Source: JAIBJN01 sp963775625
GTDB lineage: Bacteria; Actinomycetota; Thermoleophilia; Gaiellales; Gaiellaceae
Length of the DNA: 64,000 nt
Direction of reading: 5' to 3'
Assembly (NCBI GenBank): GCA_963775625.1
Contig: CAVZJM010000006.1
Span: forward strand, 200,136-264,135
The notes beneath the pieces were generated by a model, which ran no database searches, had not been told where the DNA came from, and was given only the letters and a program-made list of their open reading frames with translations. Below are positions 53,919 through 61,516 of this stretch, in pieces. Numbering within the stretch: the stretch's first letter is position 1; every line of letters starts with the position of its first letter. Made by a program: the position numbers and the translations under genes.

Positions 53919-54140
53919 CTAGTAACCGGGCGGCGGCGGAGGCGGCTGCCCACTGGCGGCCGACTGGCGCCCCCAGATCACGAAGAAGAGCGAGAGCAGG
54001 AACAGGACGGCGCCGGCCACCATCAGGATCACCCCGACGGTGCCGATGTCGATTCCCGCCAGCTCGGCGGTCACCGCATAACGGAGGATCGCCCCCACGG
54101 CGACGAGGAAGATCCCGAAGCCGATCCCGCCGTACCCCAT
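53919..54140 (-). CDS. DUF6458 family small membrane protein
   Basis: 73 aa: two helices (about 4-22 and 32-55) and a Pro/Gln-rich tail ending GQPPPPPPGY. The N-terminus GFGIFLVAVGAILRYAVT is the DUF6458 pattern. Convergent with the DUF7144 gene. Function unknown. Confidence 0.75.
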   Translation of the reverse strand: MGYGGIGFGIFLVAVGAILRYAVTAELAGIDIGTVGVILMVAGAVLFLLSLFFVIWGRQSAASGQPPPPPPGY

Positions 54141-54208
54141 CTCATGACCCCTCTCGCAGCCGACGTGTCCGCGAGAGCGTACAAGACCGTCCGCCCGGTC
54201 CCGCAGCG

Positions 54209-54940
54209 ATGAGCGCCGCGTTCGCCTGGGGCGCGCTGGCGGCGTCCTCTCTCCTGATCGGCGGGCTGATCGCCCTCGCCTTCCGAGTCAGCGGGCGGGT
54301 GCTCGGCCTCATCCTCGCGTTCGGGGCGGGCGTCCTCATCAGCGCCGTCGCCTACGAGCTCGTCGAGGACGCCTTCTCGACGTCCGAGGGAGGAGCCTGG
54401 GTGGCCGTCGGGCTCGCGGCGGGCGCGGTCGTCTACTTCTCCGGCGACGAGCTCATCGATCGTCGCGGTGGCGAGAAGCGAAAGAGCATGGGCGGCGAGC
54501 AGGAAGAGGGCACGGCGCTCGCGATCGTCCTCGGGATCGTCCTGGACGGGATCCCCGAGTCGGTGGTCATCGGCCTGACGCTGCTCGAGGGCGGAAGCGT
54601 CGGCGTCGCCATGCTCGTCGCCGTCTTCCTCTCGAACCTCCCGGAGTCGATCGGCGCCACGAGCGGGCTCGCACTCGCGGGGTGGCGGCGATCGCACATC
54701 CTGGGGCTGTGGGCCCTCGTCGTCGTCGCCTCCGGTCTCGCCGCCCTCGCCGGATACGGGCTTCTCGGCGACGCCTCGCCGAACACGATCGCCTTCGTGC
54801 TCGCGTTCGCCGGGGGCGCGATCCTGACGATGCTCGCGGAGACGATGATCCCCGAGGCCTACCTCCGAGGCGGCAAGGCAGTCGGCCTCGTCACCACGCT
54901 CGGCTTCGGCGTCGCCTTCGCGATCTCGGCGCTGGACTGA
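54209..54940 (+). CDS. ZIP family metal transporter
   Basis: 243 aa, about eight helices. The metal-site helices carry IVLDGIPESVVIGL and FLSNLPESIGATSGLA, matching the HxxxE/NxxE region of ZIP permeases although one His is Asp. A cytosolic loop near residue 95 (RRGGEKRKSMGG) is charged. It probably imports zinc or another divalent metal. Single gene. Confidence 0.8.
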   Translation: MSAAFAWGALAASSLLIGGLIALAFRVSGRVLGLILAFGAGVLISAVAYELVEDAFSTSEGGAWVAVGLAAGAVVYFSGDELIDRRGGEKRKSMGGEQEEGTALAIVLGIVLDGIPESVVIGLTLLEGGSVGVAMLVAVFLSNLPESIGATSGLALAGWRRSHILGLWALVVVASGLAALAGYGLLGDASPNTIAFVLAFAGGAILTMLAETMIPEAYLRGGKAVGLVTTLGFGVAFAISALD

Positions 54941-55490
54941 CGCCGGCCGATAGGAGACCCGCGCCGGAGCACTATGGCGGCCTCTGGTCGGCCGCAGAAA
55001 AGGTGGCGCTCCCCGCGGGTCTGGCGAGAGTCTCGGCCTCGAAGCGGTCGCCGTCAACCCGTTCGGGTTCCCCCGTCCGGAGCACGACGTCCAGGGCCCG
55101 TCAGAGCGGTAGCTCCCAGCGCCGCCCCCGGTCCCCCACCTCAGGACCTTGGGCTAGGAATTCCTCGACCTCGGTCGCTTGCGACCCGGGGCGAGGGTGT
55201 GAGATAAGCGGGTCGTCCCCGAGAACTCGGAATACGTCGTGTGAGGGGAACCGGCGGAGGACTCGGGCACGAATGGAGGCTCGGCGTTCGGGCCGCAGAA
55301 CGCCGGGCCTCCTTTGCGCTGCTCGAGTGACCGGACCTTGCATTTTGCTGCACCGATCAGCACATCACCCAGCGCACGAAGGGCTCCCGATCATCCGTCG
55401 GACAGCGACCGCAGCAGAGGTCGGCGGCCCCGGCCCCTGCCCTTTTTCGCCGGCGACCGGGCGCCAGGATCGGCTAGGCTGTCGCGGCAC
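54941..55490. other. Gap before tRNA-Glu with a possible gene remnant
   Basis: No intact gene. On the minus strand one frame reads protein-like from about 55343 to a TGA at 55101 (for example DVFRVLGDDPLISHP, VEEFLAQGPEVGD), then continues in the same frame (ALDVVLRTGEPERVDGD) to a TAG near 54974. This could be a decayed coding remnant. A TAGGCT box at 55475 fits a tRNA-Glu promoter. Confidence 0.4.
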
Positions 55491-55563
55491 GGCGCATTCG
55501 TCTAGTGGCCTAGGACGCCGCCCTCTCACGGCGGTAGCACGGGTTCGAATCCCGTATGCGCCT
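55491..55563 (+). tRNA. tRNA-Glu (anticodon CUC)
   Basis: Cloverleaf: acceptor GGCGCAT/ATGCGCC, D-arm TCTAGTGGCCTAGGA, anticodon stem CCGCC/GGCGG with loop CTCTCAC (anticodon CTC), T-arm CGGGTTCGAATCCCG. CCA is not encoded. It lies at the left edge of the element-like region and is a plausible integration site, but no duplicate 3' end is inside the window. Confidence 0.95.
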
Positions 55564-55748
55564 CCTCGAAAAGCCCCGCCTGGCTTCGCGCAAACCCGCA
55601 TTACTTCGTGGTCAGACGTGCCGGTAACTACCTCGAAAGGCCCTGGACCGCATACACCGGTGCATACACCGTTTCGGGAGTGAGCACGAATGCGCCGAAC
55701 GCGGTCGGGGCGGGGGCCGGAACGACCCCGCCCCAATGCGACCGTCAG
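55564..55748. repeat. Gene-free junction with a direct repeat
   Basis: Between tRNA-Glu and the first element gene. It contains GCATACACCG twice, at 55650-55659 and 55662-55671, 2 bases apart. Such short direct repeats near a tRNA end can be recombinase arm sites. No gene is seen. Confidence 0.45.
55707..55734 (-). terminator. Hairpin after the NGSL-repeat protein gene
   Basis: Perfect 9-bp stem GGGGCGGGG/CCCCGCCCC with a 10-base loop, 15 bases beyond the stop at 55749. No T-tract; terminator-like. Confidence 0.55.
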
Positions 55749-56487
55749 CTACAGACCGAACTCGTACTCGTTGCCATTTAGCTCTAGGGAGCGCAGGAGG
55801 GCGCTTAGATCTGCGCCTGCGCTAAAGCCGGTGGTAATGCAGATATCGCTGATCTTCTCACTACCGTGATAGCTTTTGACGGTTCCGAAGGGAGCGCCGT
55901 TCGGGCCGTACTGACCACCCGAGCCGGCATCGTCGTCGTAGCGCCACACGCCCGCCGTCGCCACCCATGTGTGGAACGGGCCTTCCTCGATGTCTGGGTC
56001 GGGCGGCTGCGTGTTCGGGGAGAAGATCGCATCGTGGTTGTCGCTCTGGGTGAAGATGCGGAGGTAGGGAACCCCGATTCCACCCGTGTCCCCGGTCGCC
56101 GTGTAGCGGGCGATGTAAGCGATGTGCTTTACGTCGCTGAGCGGCTGCCCGTTCATTTTCGTCGTGCAAATCGAGCCGCCCGCGGCGCCTCCGTCCGCGT
56201 ACGGGCCGAACTTCACCCCGTCCTTCGTGTTCTTCACGCTGCCGTTGTGACGCCCTGAACCCATTCGTCGGCAGCCCGTCCGTGATGCGGATCGGTATCG
56301 CGCTACGCACCGAGTTCTTGAGGTCGTCCCTGGTGAGCGAACCGTTCTTGATGTCTTGGCCTTTCAAGGAACCGTTCTTCACGTCCGATCCCGTGATCAG
56401 CTTGGCCGCGCCCGCGCCCGCAGCGCCGCAGACTAAGACCGTCACGACGACGGCGACGAGCGTTCGGCCGTGCACGAGGTCTTTCAT
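55749..56487 (-). pseudogene. Secreted protein with NGSL repeats, frameshifted
   Basis: The ATG at 56487 has a GGGAGG ribosome site. It opens a signal peptide (VAVVVTVLVCGAAGAGAA), then GSDVKNGSLKGQDIKNGSL, a repeat found in actinobacterial surface or tail-fibre-like proteins. After GLPTNG the frame breaks; removing one base of the C-run at 56260-56262 leads into SGRHNGSVKNTKDG and a long soluble domain (about 170 aa) ending NEYEFGL. I do not recognise that domain. It is the first gene of the element side. Confidence 0.65.
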
Positions 56488-56692
56488 GCTGCCTCCCCTC
56501 CTCGGAAACTGCGACATAGCCGCAGGTTGTTCCAGGCAGAAGCTCGACCTTTTCACGCTTCGCGACTGGCGTCAAGACACCCGAAATCGGTGGAGGCCAG
56601 CGTCCTAAACGCCCAGCTTCGCCTGAGCTGCTCACGGCCATCACAACCGCCCGGGCGTTCGGCTCCGCCCAGCCTTTTGCGGCGCTAGTCCG

Positions 56693-56923
56693 TCAGTCTT
56701 CGACGCCGGCGGATCGTTCGTGACGAGCACGGGCGAGCACCTCGTCCACGCGCTGGCGTGAGACGCCTAGCGCCCGGCCGAGTTCAGCCTTGCTGGCGCC
56801 GGCCTCGTGCGCGTCGAGCAGGGTGCTCCGGAAGTCGCGCCGTGCGCGGTCGAGGCGCTGAAGCGCATCGAGCGCCTTCTTGTAGGCGCGGAGCACGGAC
56901 TTGATTTCGGCGTCATGTGCCAC
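56693..56923 (-). CDS. Small helix-turn-helix protein, 76 aa
   Basis: An intact reading frame of 76 aa, all helical. The C-terminal half ASKAELGRALGVSRQRVDEVL is a helix-turn-helix. The basic N-terminus (LRAYKKALDALQRLDRARRDF) may dimerise. It is divergent from the Ltp lipoprotein gene across a 168-base control region, as a repressor would be, so regulation of the element is the natural guess. Confidence 0.75.
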   Translation of the reverse strand: MAHDAEIKSVLRAYKKALDALQRLDRARRDFRSTLLDAHEAGASKAELGRALGVSRQRVDEVLARARHERSAGVED

Positions 56924-56974
56924 GCCTGGACCATAGCACGCAAGGGCACCCTGCAGATGCTACGCAAGAGGGAC

Positions 56975-57003
56975 TTGCACTTGCGCTTCAAACAAGCTAT
57001 CTT
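56975..57003 (+). promoter_or_regulatory. Promoter/operator region of the Ltp lipoprotein gene
   Basis: TTGCAC (56975-56980), 17-base spacer, TATCTT (56998-57003). The region is AT-richer than its surroundings and has repeated ACTTGC and the inverted pair GCAAG/CTTGC (56964-56978), a possible operator for the divergent HTH protein. Confidence 0.55.
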
Positions 57004-57091
57004 AGTGATGCCGGTGTAACCGCGACCGGCCTAGGGACTTATTACTGACGGGACGCGCCCCGTCTTGGAACGACGGAGGTTCGCCCGCACC

Positions 57092-57633
57092 ATGAAGAAG
57101 CTAGGGATCGTACTCGCCGCGCTCGCGGCGCTCGTCTTTCTGATCGCGGCCGTGTCGGCCTGCGCCTCGGAGAGCACCGGCGTCGAGCCGGCCGCCGTCG
57201 AGGCGAACACGCAGGAGCCCGCCGCCGCCGGCGACGAGGCCAGAGAGGAGGAGGCACGACCGAGGAGGAGGCCACGACCGAGGAGGAGGCCACGACCGAG
57301 GAGGCTCCGGCCGAGCCGGAGCTCACCGCAGGCCAGGAGCAGGCCGTGATGGCGGCCGAGAGCTACCTCGACATGGGCGGGTTCAGCCGCGCAGGCCTGA
57401 TCGACCAGCTCACGTCCGACTACGGCGAGGGCTTCAAGAAGAAGGACGCCGAGTTCGCCGTCGAGTACCTCGACCCGAACTGGAAGCGGCACGCCGTGAT
57501 CTCGGCCAGGAGCTACATGGAGATGGGCGGGTTCTCGCTCGACAGCCTGATCGAGCAGCTTGAGTCGCCCTACGGCGATCAGTTCACTCACGCTCAGGCC
57601 GTGTACGGCGCGAAGAAGGCCTACAACGGATGA
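57092..57633 (+). CDS. Ltp-family lipoprotein (superinfection-exclusion type), one frameshift
   Basis: The N-terminus MKKLGIVLAALAALVFLIAA with lipobox VSAC is a lipoprotein signal. An acidic linker with three EEEATT units follows, then two Ltp repeats of about 47 aa each (SYLDMGGFSRAGLIDQLTSDYG and SYMEMGGFSLDSLIEQLESPYG, same layout). In phage TP-J34, Ltp blocks DNA injection by other phages. The first 18-base linker unit lacks one C (near 57254), shifting the frame; the distal part reopens at 57346. The next gene overlaps its stop (ATGA). Confidence 0.8.
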
Positions 57634-57791
57634 GCGAGGGCACCTGCAGCCTTTGTGGCCGCCGGTGCGACCCCTCGTTTCGGCTCTGCGCCTACTGCGA
57701 CCCGTCCGGCTACACCAAGGAGCCGCGCCGGCCGCACGCCGAAGCTAATGCATTACGTCGAAGGCCGCCTCCGGGCGGCCTTCGACGGTGA
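57630..57791 (+). CDS. Small two-CxxC protein, 53 aa
   Basis: 53 aa: MSEGTCSLCGRRCDPSFRLC and AYCDPSGYTKE give a CxxC...CxxC knuckle, then a basic tail. Its ATG overlaps the lipoprotein stop by 4 bases. Likely zinc-binding; function unknown. The C-terminal codons coincide with a perfect hairpin (57757-57786), so the annotated end may overrun the functional protein. Confidence 0.55.
   Translation: MSEGTCSLCGRRCDPSFRLCAYCDPSGYTKEPRRPHAEANALRRRPPPGGLRR
57757..57786. terminator. Bidirectional terminator hairpin
   Basis: Perfect 13-bp stem GTCGAAGGCCGCC/GGCGGCCTTCGAC with loop TCCG between convergent genes. No T-run on either side. Confidence 0.65.
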
Positions 57792-57796
57792 GTGCG

Positions 57797-58016
57797 CTAC
57801 TCGTCCTTCGCGGGCTTGACGGTGCCGGGCTGGGATGATGACCTGCGGGCCGTCGTCCTTCGGGCCGGTGACCTTCGCGATCGCATAGTGAACGTACGGC
57901 GCGCCGAACGGAGCCACGGCGCCGAAGGCCGCGAGACCCAGCATCGCGTTGGTTGTCGCGCTCCGGTATTGGGTCTCGGTCGGCTCGGGCTCGGTGCGCC
58001 TGATGTCCTCGGACAC
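57797..58016 (-). CDS. Small membrane protein, possible frameshift near the end
   Basis: The GTG at 58016 opens VSEDIRRTEPEPTETQYRSA, followed by one hydrophobic segment (MLGLAAFGAVAPFGAPYVHYA) and a short tail. Uninterrupted, the frame would run to 57753 through the hairpin. Removing one base of the run at 57832-57834 instead gives QPGTVKPAKDE and a stop at 57797, which looks more natural. About 72 aa. No family recognised. Confidence 0.5.
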
Positions 58017-58136
58017 TTCGGTGCTCCTTCTCGGTAGATGAACTTCCGCGTCCCAGTATGGTCCGGCCGCCGGAGCATTCAGCACGAATCGTCGTCCCGA
58101 ACGTGGGCGCCCCTCCCCTAACCCGCATCGCTAAAC

Positions 58137-58169
58137 CCGAAGGGACGCCCAGGGTGGGCGTCCCTTCGG
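58137..58169 (-). terminator. Terminator hairpin after the 58187 gene
   Basis: Perfect 14-bp stem CCGAAGGGACGCCC/GGGCGTCCCTTCGG with a 5-base loop; on the minus strand it is followed by GGTTTAG. Confidence 0.7.
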
Positions 58170-58186
58170 TCGACGTCTGCTCGCTC

Positions 58187-58549
58187 TCAGTCGAAGTTCC
58201 AGCCCTTGCGGTTCAGATCGTCGAGGATCGCCTTCCGTGCCTTCTTGTCGGTGTTGGCGTACGCGGTGCCGATGATTCCGCCTCTCTTCCAGTCGATCGC
58301 CACGTACATGTAGGCCTCGGGGTACTGGGAGAGCCGCTGGAAGATGACCGGGTCACCATCCTCGTCCTTGTCCCACCAGGAGCGAACGGCAAGATTCTCG
58401 CCCTGGACATCCGACTCTAGGTATCCCGGGGACGCCTTCGCGCGGAGAGTACTTCGGCTCGACAGGCAACGCTGCCTCCTTATGTCTGCCCGACCTCGCT
58501 GCCCACCAGACTTGCGGGCAACCTCTCTTGTGTCGGGATTTTCGCGCAA
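58187..58549 (-). CDS. Hypothetical protein
   Basis: Up to 120 aa; the first 45 residues are basic and may not be translated. The rest reads like a soluble domain (VRSWWDKDEDGDPVIFQRLS, YPEAYMYVAIDWKRGG, TDKKARKAILDDLNRKGWNFD). It is followed by a strong terminator, supporting a real transcript. No known family. Confidence 0.5.
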   Translation of the reverse strand: MRENPDTREVARKSGGQRGRADIRRQRCLSSRSTLRAKASPGYLESDVQGENLAVRSWWDKDEDGDPVIFQRLSQYPEAYMYVAIDWKRGGIIGTAYANTDKKARKAILDDLNRKGWNFD

Positions 58550-58608
58550 AGTGTAGCGGAGGAAACGCCAGGGTCGAGCCTGTCCGGTCGTGCCGCTACG
58601 TTCGCTGC

Positions 58609-58828
58609 ATGACCCGACCCGCCGAGATCATCGTCGGCTTCGTCTACGGCACCGGTCGGGATACGTTGGACGGAGAGCGAGCCGTGCGTCGTCTTGACCA
58701 TCGGCCGGCTGACGAGCCACTAGAGCGACCCGACCTTCGGCTTCAGGCCCGAGCAAGCACGCACGCTCGCCCACGAACTCCTCGCGCTCGCCGACCGCAC
58801 GGAGGGGCAAGACCCGACGCAGAACTGA
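58609..58828 (+). pseudogene. Degraded small gene
   Basis: The ATG at 58609, with a TACGTT box 6 bases upstream, opens MTRPAEIIVGFVYGTGRDTL. Homology-like text continues in other frames (EPCVVLTIGRLTSH, then a TAG, then FGFRPEQARTLAHELLALADRTE) to TGA at 58826-58828. At least one indel plus a stop. Original product unknown. Confidence 0.45.
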
Positions 58829-58845
58829 GCAGGCGGTGGGCGGGT

Positions 58846-58892
58846 GGGGCTACCCCTCCCCACCCCGGCCGAGCGTAACCCGGCGGGTACTG
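58846..58892 (-). repeat. Dispersed intergenic repeat, copy 4 (inside the element)
   Basis: On the minus strand: TACGCT (58877-58872), CGGCC, G-runs GGGG, GGGG, GGGG, closing GGGGTAGCCCC. The distal half matches copies 1-3; the upstream part is more diverged. It points away from the gene at 58978. Confidence 0.55.
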
Positions 58893-58977
58893 ATTTGGCG
58901 AAAAAAACCGGCGCTGTTTTCTCGGCCCTGACGGTGGATCGCTCGCGTTCCTGCGAGGCCCGGCGTACCCTGGCCGT

Positions 58978-59424
58978 GTGAGCTCTGACGCTCAGCGCCG
59001 GTGCCCGGTCTGCGCCTCGACGCTTCCCTCGGTCGGCTCGTCGAGGCGCGTCTACTGCTCGGCCGGTGCAGGACGAAGGCCTACGAGCAGCGCAAAGGCC
59101 GGCGTCGAGATCACGCCGGCGCCCGTGGCCGAGGTCATCCCGATCGCGCCGAACGGCCAGCTAGACCAGGCCCTCGTTCGAGCCCTCGACCCGAAGCGCC
59201 TGCTCGCGATCGTGGCCGCTCATGCCGGCGCCCGACAGGCGACGAGTTGGAGAGCGGCGATGAGCCCCTGCGCCTGCAAGGTGTCGCGCCCGAGGCCGGC
59301 GAGGTACCGGTCGAGCCCGTGCGCGACGTCTGGTTCGAGCTCGACGAGCTTGCAGCGAAGCGAGCCGGGACGAGCGTGGCCGAGCTTAGGGCCGCAGGTC
59401 GTCGAACGAAGGAGACCAGCATGA
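58978..59424 (+). pseudogene. Zinc-ribbon protein gene with several frameshifts
   Basis: The GTG at 58978 (TACCCT box 6 bases upstream) opens QRRCPVCASTLPSV and RRVYCSA, then the expected CRTKAYEQRKGRR lies in another frame. VEITPAPVAEVIPIAPNG returns to the first frame, and VRDVWFELDELAAKRAGT is again shifted. The start and the TGA at 59422-59424 are in one frame. It looks like a recombination-mediator or phage zinc-ribbon protein (CPxC...C...C) of about 150 aa that has decayed or was mis-sequenced. The stop overlaps the next ATG. Confidence 0.5.
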
Positions 59425-59634
59425 CCGAGAACCCTGAGACCTACCTCAGAAGCGTTAGGCGCCGGCGCCTGACCGCGTTCCAAGACGCCGAGAACGAGAA
59501 CAAGCCGGCGCCGCAGCGAGGGCTGGTCTCGCAAGGTAGCTCGCTCGGCCGACCTGCTTCGCCGCACGATGACGCCGGACGATCTGATCCGACGAACGGC
59601 TCGCGGAGTCGGCGATCCTTGGCGCCGGGTCTAG
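59421..59634 (+). pseudogene. Small helical protein gene, frameshifted
   Basis: The ATG at 59421 has an excellent GAAGGAGA site (59407-59414). It opens MTENPETYLRSVRRRRLTAF. After KPAPQR the helical continuation WSRKVARSADLLRRTM and PDDLIRRTARGVGDPWRRV to TAG 59632-59634 lies in another frame. About 71 aa if repaired. Function unknown; basic and helical, so nucleic-acid binding is possible. Confidence 0.45.
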
Positions 59635-59803
59635 CCGCCTGGCGCTACGCTGACCTCAACCGATTCGACGAGGTTCACGTAGTCGGCGACAGGGCGCCTG
59701 CGGGCGCCCTCGTCGCGCCTTTGCTGCCCCGCGCACCGGGCGAGGGAACGTCCGCACCCGGCGTCTACGATGTGAGCGGCGAGAGCCGAAGAGACAATGC
59801 CGG

Positions 59804-59829
59804 GACGAGGCGCTTTCGGGCGCCTTGTC
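59804..59829. terminator. Hairpin in the 59.6-59.9 kb gap
   Basis: GACGAGGCGC-TTTCGG-GCGCCTTGTC, ten paired bases with one G-U. It sits in the gene-free stretch 59635-59914, which otherwise shows nothing clear. Confidence 0.45.
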
Positions 59830-59914
59830 TCGTTCAGGGAGTCTGACCGATGCCGTCTCTACCATCGGTCGGGCATTGCTCCTTCGAGTTCAGCCGACCC
59901 TCCACAAGAGCTAG

Positions 59915-60142
59915 ATGGCCGCGACGGCGCCGAGCGATACGTGCACGCCGATCGACTGGCGGAACGACGTCTGGGAGATCGACCCGGCCGCGAGAGACTT
60001 CGTCGACTACATGCTCTCGCGGCACTCGCGGCGTCAGCCGCGCCGACGCCCGCCGGGCACCACAGGGCATCGCGTCCACACTCGGCGCATCCGTGCCCGC
60101 GCTCGCTCGCCCGGCTCACGTAGCGACGACGACGACCTCTAG
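59915..60142 (+). CDS. Hypothetical protein, possibly frameshifted
   Basis: 75 aa. The first half (CTPIDWRNDVWEIDPAARDF, VDYMLSR) looks like a genuine soluble start. The second half is Arg-rich and low complexity, which suggests a frame change near 60025; another frame there reads ADARRAPQGIASTLGAS. No family recognised. Confidence 0.35.
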   Translation: MAATAPSDTCTPIDWRNDVWEIDPAARDFVDYMLSRHSRRQPRRRPPGTTGHRVHTRRIRARARSPGSRSDDDDL

Positions 60143-60185
60143 GCCGCGCTCCACGCGGCCGTCTCGGCGTTCTCGGGAGGCCGGC

Positions 60186-60623
60186 TTGAGCCGAGGCCTC
60201 CGCATCGAGTGGCGCTCGGCGGCGCTCGACCGGAACTCCGGCTTGTCGTGGAGGGCGAAGCTCGCCGGCGCCGTCTACTGCGAGTTCGCAAACGCCGACG
60301 GCGTACACGACCCGGCGCCGAGCGCACCCACGCTCGCCGCGTACATGGGTGTCACCCTCACGACGGCGCACGAGGCTCGTCGTGAGCTTGAGCAGGCCGG
60401 ATGGCTGACCGTCATCCGCCGGCGCGGACGGCCTAGCCGGATGGAGGCTCACGTGGCCCGAACCCCTGCGCCACAGGGAGGGGTCGAGGAGCCGACCCTT
60501 GCGCGAACCCCTGCGCCGACCCCTGCGCGAACCCCTGCGCCTGGCGCACCCGAACCAGATAACCAGATAACCAGAGAACCAGGGAGGGCGCCGTCGCCCG
60601 CGCCCTCTCGCCGGCGAGCATGA
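60186..60623 (+). CDS. Winged-helix replication/regulatory protein
   Basis: 145 aa if started at the TTG at 60186. The winged-helix core is KLAGAVYCEFANADGVHD, APTLAAYMGVTLTTAHEARR and ELEQAGWLTVIRRRGRPSRM. This layout (HTH that opens A-x-E-A-x-R plus wing) is common in phage and mobile-element replication initiators and GntR-like regulators. The tail has repeated RTPAP units and four AACCAGAT-type 8-mers. The start is not certain. The next small gene overlaps its stop (ATGA). Confidence 0.6.
   Translation: MSRGLRIEWRSAALDRNSGLSWRAKLAGAVYCEFANADGVHDPAPSAPTLAAYMGVTLTTAHEARRELEQAGWLTVIRRRGRPSRMEAHVARTPAPQGGVEEPTLARTPAPTPARTPAPGAPEPDNQITREPGRAPSPAPSRRRA
60552..60584 (+). repeat. Tandem 8-mers AACCAGAT
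   Basis: Four consecutive octamers (AACCAGAT twice, then AACCAGAG and AACCAGGG) inside the 3' end of the winged-helix gene. Just upstream, CGAACCCCTGCGCC is repeated three times from about 60459 to 60541. Iteron-like. Confidence 0.55.
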
Positions 60624-60721
60624 ACGGTGCAGGAGCAGACGAGCCCGTCGCCTACTTCGCCGGCCGACACGAGGAGGCTCCACCGGGCAGCCGGCGCCGA
60701 GCCGGTCGAGGCGTGAAGTGA
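60620..60721 (+). CDS. 33-aa peptide gene
   Basis: An ATG overlapping the winged-helix stop (ATGA) opens a 33-aa frame (MNGAGADEPVAYFAGRHEEA, then a basic tail). Its stop overlaps the next GTG. The coupled overlaps argue for translation; the function is unknown. Confidence 0.4.
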   Translation: MNGAGADEPVAYFAGRHEEAPPGSRRRAGRGVK

Positions 60722-60927
60722 AGGCCGAGGTCGAGGCGCTCATGGCCGACCGGATCGACCCGGCCGTCATCGCCGGCGCCCTCGACCTCCTGCTCGACAA
60801 GCGACTCAAGCCCGTGAACCTCGCAAGCCTCGTCCAAGAGGCCGCCGCAGGCCCTCGGACCGACCGGGAGCACGCCGCAGATCGGATCGCCCGCGACCTT
60901 CTAAGGAGGCGACGTGACGAACGATGA
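60718..60927 (+). CDS. Hypothetical 69-aa helical protein
   Basis: GTG at 60718 to TGA 60927. All helical: EVEALMADRIDPAVIAGALD, LLLDKRLKPVNLASLVQEAA, then a basic tail. It is intact and sits in the overlapping gene chain of the element. Its end overlaps the start of the next gene, whose ribosome site is inside it. Confidence 0.5.
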   Translation: MKAEVEALMADRIDPAVIAGALDLLLDKRLKPVNLASLVQEAAAGPRTDREHAADRIARDLLRRRRDER

Positions 60928-61516
60928 AGCAGAGTCCTGATCGCCGCGCTGCTCGCCGGGTTCCCGTGGCCGGCCGTCCCCGAGGCGACGATTTCGCTCT
61001 ACCGAAACGAGCTCCAAGGTCGGCGACGTTGACTCGGCCGCCCAGGCCGTGCAGGGCCTCGTCCATTCAGCGAAGCGGTGGCCGGCCTTCGCGAGATCGT
61101 CGAGGCCTACCGGGCCGTCGTCCGGCGCAAGCAGCAGGCGGCCGAACAGGCGAAAGCGATGAGAAGAACCCGACGTCGAGCCGAGCCCGGACGAGGCCCG
61201 GAAGGTGCTCGCCGTTCTCCGCGACGGAGACGGATGGTTCGCCGAGGGACGACGCTTCTCGGCCGATGGCCGGTCTCGGATCGAGCCGAGCGGCCACGCG
61301 CCGGCCGAGGACGAGCCCGTCGAGCTCGATCCGGAGAGTGCGGCGACTGCCACCGTGAGGTGGTTCACCGGCTCACCTACGAGGGCCGGCTGCGCCTGTG
61401 CGGCCGGTGCTTCCGAAGCCGGCAGCGGTCGCCCGTGACCTTGAGCAAGCAATCGCCGGCGAGGCCCGGAGCTCGGGCGCCGACGCCTCGCCGGCAGAAG
61501 GAGGAGAACGACGATG
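60914..61516 (+). pseudogene. Replisome-organiser/helicase-loader-like protein with zinc ribbon, multiple frameshifts
   Basis: The GTG at 60914 follows a perfect AAGGAGG (60903-60909). Read across at least five single-base shifts it spells VTNDEAES, LIAALLAGFPWPAVPEATIS, LYRNELQ, VGDVDSAAQAVQGLVHSAKR, REIVEAYRAVVRRKQQ, then EEPDVEPSPDEARKVLAVL, a CGDC...CGRC knuckle, and AAVARDLEQAIAGEA to TGA 61514-61516. The first part resembles phage proteins that organise or load the replicative helicase. Disruption suggests decay or poor sequence. Confidence 0.5.

Noticed and set aside
54974..55343. A complete minus-strand gene in the gap before tRNA-Glu.
   Set aside because: The protein-like frame is interrupted by a TGA at 55101 and has no clear start or known domain; recorded only as a possible remnant.
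51965..55563. tRNA-Gln to tRNA-Glu as the two ends of one island.
   Set aside because: The tRNAs share only the usual T-loop sequence; no duplicated 3' end of tRNA-Gln was found, and no recombinase lies between them.
57245..57301. 18-base tandem repeats as a CRISPR-like array.
   Set aside because: Three contiguous units without spacers that encode EEEATT in a lipoprotein linker; no cas genes in the window. No CRISPR array was seen anywhere.
60914..61516. Programmed frameshifting as the explanation for the broken element genes.
   Set aside because: No repeated slippery heptamer or downstream structure accompanies the breaks, their direction varies, and several occur in one gene; decay or sequence errors fit better.
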